Shown in pieces: positions 30,456-43,000 of a DNA stretch of 64,000 bases. The notes under the pieces were generated by a model that did not search any database, was not told where the DNA came from, and worked only from the letters and a program-made list of their open reading frames with translations. Made by a program: the position numbers and the translations under genes. Origin of the DNA: Chionoecetes opilio (Eukaryota; Arthropoda; Malacostraca; Decapoda; Majidae). Numbering within the stretch: the stretch's first letter is position 1; each line of letters begins with the position of its first letter. The DNA lies in the NCBI GenBank assembly GCA_016584305.1, contig JACEEZ010018526.1:62001-126000 (forward strand), in the 5' to 3' direction.

Positions 30456-31335
30456 GAAGGTGAGCATGGTGTGTGTTGATCATGTTTCGTTCCAGTTGTG
30501 GGATGAATACCTTCGCCTTTTAGCTTTTCTGTACTGATACGTGGGGGGGGTGGGGGGGGGGGGGGGGGGGGCCCAGTTATTGATTACAGGTGAGGGAGGG
30601 CAGGTGAATAGAAAAGCTTGGGTAGTATACCATTAACTTACTTTACTTTATGGGTATAGGCTACGGTTTATTTGCCTGTCCATTTATCAGCTTTCTTCTT
30701 CCTCCCTCATTCCTAATATAAGTTTCTATTTCTTTCTCCCTTAGTTTGCTTTTCCTATATTTATGGCATTTATGGTATTATCTCTAAGGTTCATTTTACC
30801 TTTAATTTCCCTTCTTACATTGCCTTTCCTTGGTATTCATTGTCTTACTTTCTCCCTCAGTTACTTTTCCATTTGTGTCAATTTCGGTCTACATTCCTTA
30901 TTGTAATATTTTTCCTTCACTTCCTTTACAATTGATCCTATTGAATGACTTTTCTTTATATATCGTTTCTTATTTTCTCCCTCACTCACTCCATTTCTTT
31001 ACTTTGTCATTTCGTTTATATTCCTCTATAATATTTTCTTTCTTTCCCTCCTTCAGCAATTGTAGTCTTTTTTTCCCTTATTCGCTATTATATTTTTTTC
31101 TTATTTATACTCAGGGAAGGGGATATATAATTTGTACTTACTACTAACTAAATATTTGAGAAAAATCTGTTCTAGGTTTATTTTTAGTTACGCCTTTTTA
31201 AAGAGGATTCTGGAGTAATATAACAAATACACGTCCAGGAATTTTCTATAGGCTTAAAATCTACTATATGCTATTTTTCGTATTATTTATGTTATATGGC
31301 TATTCTTTTTAGGGCCAATAAAAAATTTCTATTTC
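30456..31335. repeat. T/C-rich sequence with ~125 bp imperfect repeats
   Basis: A G-run at 30542-30570 is followed by a pyrimidine-rich stretch. TTTCTCCCTCA(G/C).TAC.. ..TATTCC..TATAATATTTT recurs about three times at ~125 bp spacing (30690-31080). The frame 30830-31147 is low-complexity Phe/Ser/Leu and not supported as a gene. Confidence 0.5.
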
Positions 31336-31344
31336 ACCAGTGTC

Positions 31345-31390
31345 ACTATTCTCTCTCTCGTCTCTGCCTTCCTACCTCGTCATCCTCTTC

Positions 31391-31447
<57 letters not shown>

Positions 31448-31526
31448 CTCTCTCCTCTCTCTCTCTCTCTCCTTCTCTCTCTCTCTCTCTCGTCTATCTG
31501 CTGCTCTCTCTTCTCTCTCCTCTCTC

Positions 31527-31575
<49 letters not shown>

Positions 31576-31600
31576 TTTCTCTCTCTCTACTTACTCCACA
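31345..31600 (+). repeat. (CT)n microsatellite
   Basis: 250 bp of nearly pure CT with CTC interruptions. Open frames over it are Ser/Leu-only artefacts. Confidence 0.95.
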
Positions 31601-33479
31601 GACATTTTGCGCTTTAAAGATCGGCCTTTTTCGTCTCAGCCTTTTTGATTCACACGCCGTAAAACCTGAGTACTCTCAATGGACATATTCGGAAAGGCTT
31701 TTAAAACTTTGGGGCGTGATGAACGTAATGCCGCGGCCACGTTACAACCCTGTAAACGTGAATTTTTTTTACGGTTGTACTTAATAGATCGGAAAAATAA
31801 ATGTATCGGAAATTTTCAGGTAAAGATGTTTTATTTCCCTGGTTATGTTGCTGGATGAAAAGTTTTGTATATATTCCTATTTGGTTATTTAATTTGGTAT
31901 GTGTTTTGCGCGTTTATGCAATCTTGCCCAACGTAACTGCCAATTATGCTTTCTACCTTTCTTTATTAGTGATCATTGTATTATGCCTCTTCGTTTCATC
32001 AATAAAATATCATATTTTTGTATCTCTTGTTTCTTGGTTATATTTACGAAACTATTTTCTATTCACCTACTTTTTCAACATCAACAACATTTTAATGTCA
32101 GACAAACCAACCTATCAACAACAACAACACTATTCAGTGACTAACACTACTTTTTTTTGTCGCCTTTATTTCGTTTGTACTTGATCTCTATTTGTTATTC
32201 CTCTTCGTCATTGTCAATAAATATAATACACTTTTTTCATCTCTTTTTTGTGTTAAAAATAAAAAGGGGCCCCCCTACCAATAACAACTATCTTTCATTG
32301 TATTTATGTGTTATACTAATAAAAATTAAAAAACTTATTAATTTATTAGTATTATAATTTTTTGAATATTTTACTTATGTACTACCATTTTTTATCATAC
32401 TACATATGGAAACCAGTACAAATAAGTAATATTTGTATGTTTATTTCACTTAGTACTTTAAAAAAAAATGAACACTGATAAAGGAATTACATGCCGTATA
32501 ACTGATAATAAAAAGAAGATCTAAAAACAAAAATAGACGAAATTATACGCAAGACAAAATTAATTTATGAATGAGATTCGGATTACAATTTTACATGCTC
32601 AACAGGGGCAGCCTATTATCCCCCCGGACACCACCCACCACTTGCGTCTGCCCCGACGGAGGATCACACGAGTATGAACAGCCCCACCACACCTAATCCT
32701 TCACACTGAAGCCCGATAACGACAACGCGACCTCAACACCATACTTAAATAAACCTCCCCTTCCGCGCTTCTCCCCCACCGGCGGCTATAATAGACACGC
32801 TGGTGAAAAAAAAAAAAAGAAAAAACAAAGGAACGCGATGGAAAAAATATAGGCCGCAAAGTAAAAGAAGGAAAAAGACACGCTGCAAAAAAAGGAAAAT
32901 AAGAAAAAAAAGGTGATGCTAAAAAGAGGGAATAAAAATAAATAAATATAGAAATAAATTAATGCAAAAGGGACATACATCTATAGAAGGAAATGCGTTC
33001 TTTTCGACATTGTATCACCCGACCGGACCGACCGGACCGACCGGACCAGACCGGCCCGGATGCATTTTTTTTTCATTTTTAGTACTTCATACATCTCTAC
33101 ATTGTTTGTTTTTCTGTTGGTACGGAGATTTTAAAAAATAATAAAAATGTAGGTAATAAAAAGGACTAACATGGAAACACAAAGCACCAAGAAAAAATAG
33201 GCTTTTAATGGAGACATACACATACACAAATTATAGGGGTACAAAACAAAATGGGGAGGGCGCGATACAAAACACACAAGCTACACAACACACACGACTA
33301 TTGTATCTTAATCTACTACTACTACATCACATCTAATACTATTCAACAACAGCATTTGGTGCGAGACAAACGCGACGACACACATCACAAAGGACACACA
33401 CCGCGAACAAAGGAGCACAACACACAACGAAACAAGGAGTCAGCGCAGGTGTTGAGGGGAAACCTTCCATTTATGTGTA
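31601..33479. other. Unassigned AT-rich sequence
   Basis: No gene or transposon recognised. Sub-features: a GC-rich patch at 32605-32800 (CCGGACACCACCCACCACTT), an A-rich stretch to 33000, and a short (GACCG)n run at 33020-33060. Frames at 31801-32357 are Phe/Tyr/Ile-rich and overlap one another; I see no domain. Confidence 0.45.
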
Positions 33480-33790
33480 TCGGCTGTTAGTCACCATCTG
33501 CGGCTCTTATACAATCTGGGACGCAGGAGGAGAGAGAGTCCTGGGTTCGATCCGGGTTGGAGCGAGGACAGTTACGGGACACGTGTTGTTTTTCCAAGTT
33601 CCTGTAAAAACCCGAGTACCTGGTCCCACCCAGCAAGTGAGACTGTGGTTTTACCGAGGTGTTAGCCGGGGGGTTTGTGTTTTTTTTACCCGCCTCCCGG
33701 TCACACGTTGGTTTTCGCGCATTAGTTTGTTTTTGTTTTTGGGGAAATTATGTGTGGTGGGCTTCGGGCCAACTATCTAAGCGACTATAG
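33480..33790 (+). mobile_element. tRNA-derived SINE, second type
   Basis: B box GGGTTCGATCCGG at 33543-33555, preceded by a degraded A-box region. A conserved-looking body follows (TGGAGCGAGGACAGTTACGG, GAGTACCTGGTCCCACCCAG) up to GGGCCAACTATCTAAGCGAC. It is unlike the SINE at 16.1 kb. The 101-codon frame across it is not a gene. Confidence 0.65.
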
Positions 33791-34044
33791 TGATGATATG
33801 ATAAAATGTTGTATTTTGGGAGACGGGGCCACATTGGTCGAGAGGGTAACTGATCACTATGCTCAAAGCCCCTGTAAATACGACAGCTAGTGTGAGATCA
33901 AACTAAGGTTTAGGAGAGTACCCACTACAACTACTACTAGGTGGAATGAGAGGATAACAGCATGGTACAATAAACTTGGTGGTACGTTGGTGAGAGAGAA
34001 GACTGTCAACCTAAGCTCGAGGACTGTTCGTTCGGTTCCTAGGC
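33791..34044. other. No recognisable feature
   Basis: Spacer after the SINE; nothing identifiable. Confidence 0.4.
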
Positions 34045-34492
34045 TGTGGTCCACTCTTCCCAACACCCCAGCACCCACCACCACCTACACAACCTCACTA
34101 CCCGCCCCCCCATCCCCCCTCTAGCCACCACCACCATCCACAACAACTTCTTCCACTACGCACATACCAGTTCCTACCACCACCTCATATCCAGACCTGT
34201 AGTCCATAACACCACCCGTTTCAACCACCATACATCCCACCCTACCATTGCCAGCTCGGATAAAATGGAGGACATGGACGCGAGAGCGCAAGGGCACGAG
34301 GCCACCGGCCAGTCAGCGAACAATACCCGCGCATCCGCACCGGTACCACCATATCACCATACACCACCACATAACCACCACAACTACCCCACACCACACC
34401 AAACCCCCCATCCCCCTCACCACCCCCACCACCACCTATTGTCAGGGGCACAGCCATCCCAACCGCTGTTCATGGAGAGGAGAGGATAGGGG

Positions 34493-34523
<31 letters not shown>

Positions 34524-35735
34524 AATAGGGAAAAAAAAAAACAAGGAGGAGGGGAGAAGGAAAAAATAATTAAAAAAAATTTGATGGGATAATAGAAAGT
34601 AGGGTGGTGGAACGGATTAGGGTGACAGAAGGTAAGGAAGGAGAAGTATATGAAAAAGCGCCGACGGAGAAGAAGGGTGGGAAGGTGGGGGGGGGGAAGG
34701 AGTTTGGGAACAATGAAATTGGGAGGGGGGGGACCAACAGGGAGAACGGGTGTGAGCGGGGAGGGGGGAAGTCAAATAAAGGGAGAAGGTGGGGACTAAT
34801 GATACTCATGTTGGGGTGTGTCTTTTGAGAGAGTTGGAAATGGCGCGGGGGAGAGGGGGTCTGGGGGGGTGGGGGGGATGAGGAAGATAGATGGTGGGGG
34901 GTAGGGGATGGTTCAGAACACGGGGGTATGATAAGGCGCGGGTGGCACAAGATGGTGGGGTTGGGGGGCCCGGGGAGACTGTGGAGGTGGTTGGGAGAGG
35001 AAAGGGTTGGGGATGGTGAGGAACAGGGGGATATTGTAAGTGAAATGCGGGGGGGGTTGTGGTGGAGGAGGAGAGAAGTAAGAAAGATAGGAGAGCGGTG
35101 GTATGTTGGTCGGTGAACACTCAGGAGGGGAGGCGGGGGGAGGGGGAGGGGGGTGGGGGCCACGGGGGGGGGGGCTGGGATCGAGCGTGAAGAGGGAAAT
35201 GGGGTAGCGCAAGCCAAGTGGATGACCTAGAAGGACAGACAGGGGGCGGGGAGGGGAGGAGGGTGGGAAACAGTTATGGGGGAAGGGGTGGAGGGAAAGA
35301 CCGCTTGGTGCGGGAGTTGTGAGGATTTGGAGGTTTCGTGTGGGGAGAGGGGGGTGAGAGCAGGGACGGCGGGAGGGAAAGTAAAAGGGGTGACGAGAAA
35401 CAATGTAAGTTTCGAAGCGGTAGAACCGTCGACGGGGGGGACCTCCCCGGAAAGTGAGGGGAGACAATAGGAAGGGGTCAGGGTTTTTCTGTGGTTTTGG
35501 AGCTGAGGAAATGGTGAGTGAAAGTATGAGGGGAAAGAACTAATAAAGCGAGGAATAAGGAGAGGGAGGTAGTAGGCGAAGGAAAAGAATGGGATTTATA
35601 ATTAAGGCATTATGGTAGAAAGAGGATGACGAGGTGGAGAAAAAAAGAAAATAAGGGATTATTTTAAGAAAGAGGGGTAACTCTGTGTTAGTAGATGTGG
35701 GAAAATGGGGACCCTATAAGGGGAAGTAGGGTACG
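34045..35735. repeat. Strand-asymmetric block: C/A-rich then purine-rich
   Basis: 34045-34480 is almost all C, A and T (CACCACC phrases). From 34490 to ~35700 the strand is G/A-rich with few pyrimidines, including an A27 run and GGGGGG tracts. The long minus-strand frames (for example 34570-35217 and 34913-35467) are Pro/Ser/His-rich products of the composition. No gene supported. Confidence 0.75.
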
Positions 35736-35739
35736 TGAG

Positions 35740-35925
35740 GCAGTTCAGTCAGTCAGTTCTATGTCAGCGCCCCAGTCACAGTCACCCAGTCAGTCACAGT
35801 CAAAGCCAGTCAGTCAGTCAGTCGGTTCGAGTCATCAGTCCGTCAGTCAGTCAGTCAGTATTCAGTCAGTCAGTCAGCATCAGTCATGCAGTCGGTACAG
35901 TATTCAGTCAGTTCATCACAGGTCA
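35740..35925 (+). repeat. (CAGT)n microsatellite
   Basis: CAGTCAGTCAGT runs with interruptions such as CACAGTCAAAGC. The Ser/Gln/Val frames over it are artefacts. Confidence 0.92.
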
Positions 35926-36137
35926 GTCTAGGGGATGGGGAAGACAGGAAATGTAAAGGGATGAATGAAATGGTCGTGGGGGGCATCAAAGGACCGGTTT
36001 CGTTTTCTCATATGTGAAGACTCAAAACCCACACCCCCCACGAGGGACAGTCCATTCTGGCAGGACAAAACGTTAACTGCAGTGACATCTCAAAACAACT
36101 TGCAACGGTGTACATAGGACACTATAGAACATGCAAG

Positions 36138-36335
36138 AAAAATAAGGAAGCTACAAAGAGGCTGAGAGAACTACACGTAGTAGTTCCTGTACTCAACACT
36201 ACCTACATCCACCTTTCATCCCACCAACATCGAATTTTATCTAGCCTCCTTTTAAAGCTATCCTATTGATCTCCGCACTAAACGACCTGACGGACTTGCA
36301 GTCCCATTCCAATTCATTTACTGTGGGTTAGATGT
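36138..36335 (-). mobile_element. CR1-like LINE 3' end, minus-strand copy
   Basis: AAATAAGGAAGCTACAAAGA, ACTACACGTAGTAGTTCCTG, CACTACCTACATCCACCTTT, TAGCCTCCTTTTAAAGCTA, CAGTCCCATTCCAATTCATT: the reverse complement of the family from tail to WNxLS. Confidence 0.88.
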
Positions 36336-37424
36336 AACAAAAAGTTACAATACACCGATGATAGACTGTCAATATACAACCTTACAACCCTTCCACTGTA
36401 CTTCATGCTTGCTCGTTACAAAAAGGGGAGCGACCGTGCTGCTTGAGATGGATAAATACAATTATAAGGAAAATAGAGAGAAAACAAAATACAGGAACGT
36501 AACTAAGTAAATAAGTGGATAAATACAATACGTAAACTAACTAAAAACTAAACTAAAGCCAACTAAATCAATAAGTTAAAGTGAACGTAAAAAAAAGGTT
36601 CTTTGCATTATATTACTGATGTTTGACCCCAAATAAAAAAATGTGTAGCAGTCAAAAGTTGTATGTATATTTTGTTGTTCAGTTAGATATAAACTAAAAA
36701 TAAAATAATAACTAGTTCACTTTTTACAATATAGGGAAACAAAAGATAAATAATATAGTGGTAACAAAGAACAATAAAGTCTGGCGACAGTGCAGTTGGT
36801 TACACCACAAGGAAAACATATGGAAAGAACAACAACGGCAAATAAAGCTGCAGTTACCAAAAACTACACTTTCACAATTATAACAACACATCCACTGAAA
36901 CCACTATGATCCCACCGCTTCTACCCTCCACAACATTTGGTTCTTGGCACTCCATCTCCATTGTAAAAACCTCCATTAATTCCTTATTGCAGTACTTTGC
37001 ACGAAATTATATAAGGGCAACTACTGTATTCTTCAAATCCTTCAATTCTTCAGGTTCTCCCTTGCCTTGCTGATGTTTTTTTTTTATATAATTTTTTTAA
37101 CGCAAAGGGATCGGCAATTCTCTCTCTCTCTTTTTTTTTTTTTTTATAATTTTTCTTCTTTTTAGGTCAAAACATTATTGGCCGAAGTAAACTTACACAT
37201 CATGATTAATGTAAAGAAAAAATGGACAAGGCAGAACTCTTTGAATGAGTAAAATCATTTTTAAAGAGCTCCTTTAAATTCAATAATTTCTAAGATTTAA
37301 ATACGACTTCATCTATATTTAAAAATCGTAATTACATAGCAATTGTTATACATAGTATACTCTTCTTTAATTATTTTATTCATATTGCTTCATCCCATAC
37401 GAAAACTATCGATCAATGTGCATT
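36336..37424. other. Unassigned AT-rich sequence
   Basis: No domain or repeat recognised. Contains a (CT)n/T-run near 37120-37145. Nothing else supported. Confidence 0.45.
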
Positions 37425-38135
37425 GGAATATACTTTTTTTTACTTGTTTTAAATGTGACACTATTGTCTATCAATCTTAGGTGATCTGGCAACTATTTCC
37501 CAACGGCAAGACATCCTGGGAATAACCTAAAAACCTTTGGCTTGTATTCTGAGCGTGGTTGTGGAGGTCGTAAACGAGGATTTTTATTCCTTAAATCCTT
37601 TCTTGGCCTCAGTGTCCACACGCTTGATACTCTGGTAATCAATCACGTTATTACAATGGGAGGCTTTACCCTGATTATATAAAATCTTAAGCAGTTCTAA
37701 TCCCCTTATCGGGAGGTATGTAAACTTTAGTATTGTAAGATCGAAAATAAAGATCGGTATGGGTCTTTGAAAACTACACCTGATATTTACTCTGACACTT
37801 CTTTTTGCAATTAAACAATAATGGCTGAATGATGGTTTACAATGCAGAGCCCAAGCAAGATTACCAAGATTGAATCAATAAGGGTAGACTAAACCGTCGT
37901 ACACATTTATAGTATACGTCTCTAGTCAAGTTATCCTTTATCTTGTAAATAATCCCATGCTGACCTAGACTAATTTTGTTTACCATATAATTAAACATGG
38001 GATTTCCACACGCAGTTATCGTTCAATGGACAACTCCATAAATTTCCTATTGAAACTAATCTTTTTCAATGAGTTTGTTCCTATATTTCATTTTCTTGTT
38101 GATATATTGTAGTGCCTGCAAATATTGACTTATAA
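37425..38135 (-). mobile_element. Non-LTR retrotransposon (family D), C-terminal RT fragment
   Basis: The minus strand gives NYMVNKIS near 37980, then GSAL (37850), IAKRSVRVN (37800), TILKFTYLPIRGLELLKILY (37680-37740), NPRLRPPQPRSEYK (37541-37585) and SLPDHLRLIDNSVTFK (37445-37500). The order NK.S, QKR..R, LK..DI.., R...RTEYK.SF..., WNSLPD.L is the thumb/C-terminal region typical of CR1/L2-like RTs. It differs from families A and CR1-like R. Frameshifts are present. The 5' truncation lies just before the CT array at 38178. Confidence 0.72.
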
Positions 38136-38177
38136 TGAGTCTTCTGTACATTTAAGGATAATTTATTTGATACAAAT

Positions 38178-38385
<208 letters not shown>

Positions 38386-38939
38386 GCTAAACCTCCACTA
38401 AATGCCATCAATAAATATTTTGATGAGGGATCTTCTCAGCTTGGAGTCTGTGTGTCAATTGCTTGTCGCTGCTTGTCTAGTATTTTTTTTTTGGGGGGGG
38501 GGGGGGGTGGTCTGTTAATGCTGTTTGTGACATCGCTTGCTTGTATGTCTGTATCTATCTGTCTGTCTTTTTGTCTTTGGTATTTTGTTGTAAGGAGAAA
38601 CATAGGGGTCTTGAAGATTCCATAATAAGACGATGAAGTTCAGAGAGTTCGAAGTCAGAGAGGAGTTAAGTTACTACAGTTCGCATCCTCAGAGTACAGA
38701 GTCAATACGGTAAACACACAGTCAAGTCTCGTTGGAGTGGAAGTCGAAATAGCCAAGGGAAGAGTTGGCAAGGTTTTTAACTAAGGAGACGAAGCTTAAG
38801 AGGATCTATGAAGCAATTCTTAGCGTCAAAGGTCACAAGAAGAAGAAGAAGAAGCCTGCAAGACATTACCACGCGCATATCAACAGTAAAGACAGATTGA
38901 CGCGTTTGGAGTCAAGCTAAGGCATACATGAAGGTCTTC
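38386..38939. other. Unassigned sequence
   Basis: Contains a T9/G13 run at 38485-38507. The stretch 38640-38930 is of ordinary composition with an AAGAAGAAGAAG run. No gene recognised. Confidence 0.4.
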
Positions 38940-39006
38940 GTGACGTTGTTGTTATTGTTGTTGTTGTAGCCGAGATGAGATGGTGCTGTTTACGTCTCTC
39001 TCTCGG

Positions 39007-39057
<51 letters not shown>

Positions 39058-39250
39058 TGACACATTCCAAACTTTTTATTTATTTTTCTTAGTAAATGTC
39101 TAACGTTCTTGTTGTTGTTGTTGTTGCCGAGATGAGATGGTGCTGTTTACGTTTCTCTCTCGGTGTCTGTCTGTCTGTCTGTCTGTCTCTCTTTATGACA
39201 GTGTATTGAAACTTCCTAAACTTTTTATTTATCTTTGTCAGTAAATGTCA
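38940..39250 (+). repeat. ~155 bp tandem duplication carrying (GTCT)n
   Basis: Two copies of GTTGTTGTTG..CCGAGATGAGATGGTGCTGT, TTACGT.TCTCTCTCGGTGTC, a (TGTC)n run and AAACTTTTTATTTAT...AGTAAATGTC. The first has about 12 GTCT units and the second about 6. Confidence 0.85.
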
Positions 39251-39317
39251 CGAATAAATAACTTTTTTGAAGACACGTGGCACAATGAAATAGGTGAACA
39301 CAGAGTAAGATAAGAAA

Positions 39318-39320
39318 GCA

Positions 39321-39353
<33 letters not shown>

Positions 39354-39362
39354 CACACACAC
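39318..39362 (+). repeat. (CA)n microsatellite
   Basis: ACACACATACACACACACAC run of ~45 bp. It is followed by a GC-rich unassigned patch (39365-39660). Confidence 0.9.
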
Positions 39363-39364
39363 CG

Positions 39365-40059
39365 ATGGTGGAGGCGTATCGGCGGGGGGCAGCGAGCTGT
39401 CAGTTGGTGCTGTCGGCGGAGGGGGGAAAGGTGCCTTCTCCACTGCTTTGGCTGTCGCTGTCCTTCAGCAACATCCACTGCTGCTGTTGGCGCTGGTCAT
39501 TCAGAAAACTCACTGCTTACTGTTGGCGCTGGTGCCTCGCCTCTGTCCCGTTGGTTGGTGCGGTGATGGTGCGGTCCTGCGGGGCTAGGGGCCTCGTGCG
39601 GTTCTCTGGTGATCCGGGCACGCCGGTTTGCATTTCGGGTGTAAACAGCTGTACAGCACGTGAACATACGCAAACACGTAACTAGTAGGATAAGTGTCGT
39701 CCGGCTTACCTCTGTTAATATTAATTTTATTTTAATCTTTTCGTTAGTATTTTATGTAATAAGAAAATCATTTGTTGTCAATGGATTACCTTTTTGCAGA
39801 ACATTAAGTGATGAATCCACTATACGCTATTCTTTCCACAGCTCCATGTTCCCTTTGCAACGTAGAGATATGTTTAGCAATCTTGAGAAATATACCCCTT
39901 TTCAGCTTATAGGGGGGTAGGGGTATTGATGACATACTATAACAAGGGTTTAATAACTTAGATGCAAATGAATTTTTCTCACACACATAGGTTTCAGAGT
40001 TAAGTTTCCGAAGTCTGATTATATTTTTCCTGATGGACATGTTCTTCACTATAGTATCA
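39365..40059. other. Unassigned sequence, GC-rich then AT-rich
   Basis: 39365-39660 is GC-rich with two TGTTGGCGCTGG repeats. I see no recognisable protein. 39660-40059 may be degraded 5' sequence of LINE copy C but has no diagnostic motif. Confidence 0.35.
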
Positions 40060-43000
40060 ACACTTTACATTATTTTTCTAATGATGGTATTTACCATACA
40101 GAGGATCCAATTCCAAAGAAATCTGCAGTATTGTCAAAGAGTACAATATTTATTGTCATAATTCTCATTATCAAAATTAATGTCCTTGTGCTTTACAGAA
40201 ATTGAGCTATTGGATCTAACCTCTGCTCACTGTATGATACTGCTGTTTATCTACATGTATCCGAAGCCTCTATGAAACTAATCATGGTTGGTGGTGTTGC
40301 TTATTCATGTGTGTCCAAAGTGTATGACTCATCTGTGCAAAATCAATTCACCATTTCAGGACTCTCATATCGAATCCCATACAGGTGTTGAGACTAATAA
40401 TTAAATACTGTAGGAAATAGCTGTTTATTTTGTGCATTTATAGACCTCCACAATGGTATATTTCAATAGTTTTCGGAAGGGAATGGACTGACATTCTTTC
40501 TTCAGTGTCTGATAAAAAATTATCAAGGTATTCCGATATTTTTGGAGACTGTCAATCTGAATGTTACTTGAAAAAGTAAATGAAAAAAACAATGTCCTTG
40601 AAATTTATCAATCTATTTTCTTCTCGCTTTTTACTTTAAAACGAAGCCAAAGCAGTAACGGTACCATGTTCTACCTCATGCGACAACTCATAGACCAACA
40701 TGGGTCATTGCTCAACGGAAGAAATACTGGTAACTTATATAAGTAACAATAAGGATATTTCTGATCATTTATATCACATTGTCCCAATTTAAACTTGAAA
40801 AACATACGAAACAAGAATCCTCAGGTTCATTTATAAAAGATTAATTACTACAGTTATAGGAAGATTTCACCAGTGAGTCTTGGCTTGTCGGAACTGGAAT
40901 TTGTATGTCTAACTCAACATGTTCTAATGAGGACTTATGGACTTGAATTCTATAATTAATTTTTTAAAATTTTTTAAATACAGTTTCCCCATTAAAAGGA
41001 TTGCATTTGAATTAAAAAAGATTGAGATTAGGCAATTTATCACTCCAGCCTCTAAAAAACCAGCATACAGAAGAAAAAAACACAGATTAGGACAAGACTC
41101 GTAAAAAATGGCCATTACTTATGGTAGATAACTTAAAACAGTATAGAAATAAATTACATCAATTTTACTGAACAGCACAAAAAACTAGTATTAACAAAAA
41201 TCAATTTCGGGAAATCAAGGAAGAACCAAAAACGACAGTGGAAAAACAAATAAATTTCTTTGAGTGTGGCAGCAGACAGACATTTAAAATGAACGCAACA
41301 ATATAATTAAAACCCACCTGTCTCGGATACATCCATTGAACTTTGAATGAAAATTTTCTAGAAAATAGTTCCGACGATTAATGAAGACGAAATCTAACTT
41401 TAAAAATTATCTTAAAAACTCACCAGATATGTTGGTCCATCTATTTGGCTACTACCAATTAAAACTCAACGTTGATAAAAAAAAACTCTCAACAATACGG
41501 CTGAAAAATCAGATACGCCTGGGTTGATGGACATATCTCCCAAAAATACCTAAAGCACGGGCCTCATCTCTGTAAAAGTATCTTTCTCTGGACCGTATTT
41601 AATTTACCTTCATTAAAAAAACTGGTACCTTGCGCCGAGCAGCCAATAAATAACAAAGACGGTCCTAAGTCTTTTCCCCATTCCTTTATTTCAAGTCCGT
41701 TGACAAGATAGTGAACTGACAATTATCGGCCCATTTCCATCCGTTCCCGGCATTTATATAAGATTTTTGAAACAGAAATACTTTCCTCGCTCCTAGATCA
41801 ATTACCTTGAAATAAAACAATCTTCTAGGACTGAACACCCCCCCCCAGCATGGCTTCAGAGTACATCATTTTACTGAGGTCTGCCGAATACTACAGTTTG
41901 TCCGCAAGTTGTACAATGTTTGGAGAAAAAACTATATGGTTATTGGTGGTAGTAATCATGGATTTATCAAAAGCATTATGATACCATAGATCAGCCATAA
42001 TATTTTACTTCACAAATGAAAATCACTTAGGAATAAAGAGGTGTTACCATTAAATATTATTTCAGAGTTATTCAGTGGACAGAAAGACTAGAGATGTATT
42101 TTGTAATCCGGACTTACTCGCCATTTGAACCTACTATGGGTGTAACACAAGGCTCTGTTTTAGGTCCGATCTTTTGCTCTTTATATGTTAATGGGACACT
42201 TGTTAAATGGCTAGCATCAACAATTTTCTTTTTCTGATTTATTTGCTGATGGGAACACAACAACTATTACTCAATGAACACAAAATATTAGATTCAATAT
42301 ACACAGAATGTAATCGCCGGGAAGCTAAACAACGTACAAAAAGTCATGGTATTCAATCAAGATAAAGATTGTACTTAATGTATTTCATAGAAAAACACAA
42401 ATTTCTTATATATTGGCAAAATGAGGGTCTGTAATGGAGCTCCATCCACGTCCGAGTTATTATTGGAGGATGGCGAAAGATTATGAGAACAAGTCAATTC
42501 ATGCAAAATTTCTGAGGTTGGTCACGATTGAGGACACAATGAGATATTGGGGCAAATAAGTATCACATTGAATCAAACATGTTTGACAACTTTCTAAGAT
42601 AAACGGGCCATTTCTATACAGAGGATCCGCATAACTAACTACAGAGGCAATGAATCAGCATTTTACGATACTCTTGTCACTGTCACACCTCATATAATTG
42701 TGTTCCTATTAATGGGCATGCACACTGGCACCTTTTTGAAGTAATGTCAATACACAAAATAACAAGAAAAAATCGGGGTATATTCTTCTTTAAAAAAGGT
42801 TTGAGTCTACAAAAAAGAATTATTCTCTGAAACAAATATTTGAAGGTTCCCTGTTATTCACAAATATTTTCAATATTATAAATTCAAAAGTCAAGGACAA
42901 AATTACAATATTTAATTAGTTGAAAATGTTACCACATAACAAGGGGAGTAATAATATAAGAACCTTATTTGTCCAATATTTAGGAACAGACATTATTTAA

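Noticed and set aside
31296..31784. Ser/Leu-rich protein over 31.3-31.8 kb
   Set aside because: It is a CT microsatellite read in frame.
30830..32357. Phe/Ser/Tyr-rich membrane-like proteins
   Set aside because: AT/CT-rich low-complexity sequence; frames overlap each other and lack splice or motif support.
33475..33780. 101-codon protein
   Set aside because: It lies across a SINE with a pol III B box.
34570..35467. Proline-rich minus-strand proteins
   Set aside because: Composition artefact of a polypurine tract; overlapping frames are equally long and none has a motif.
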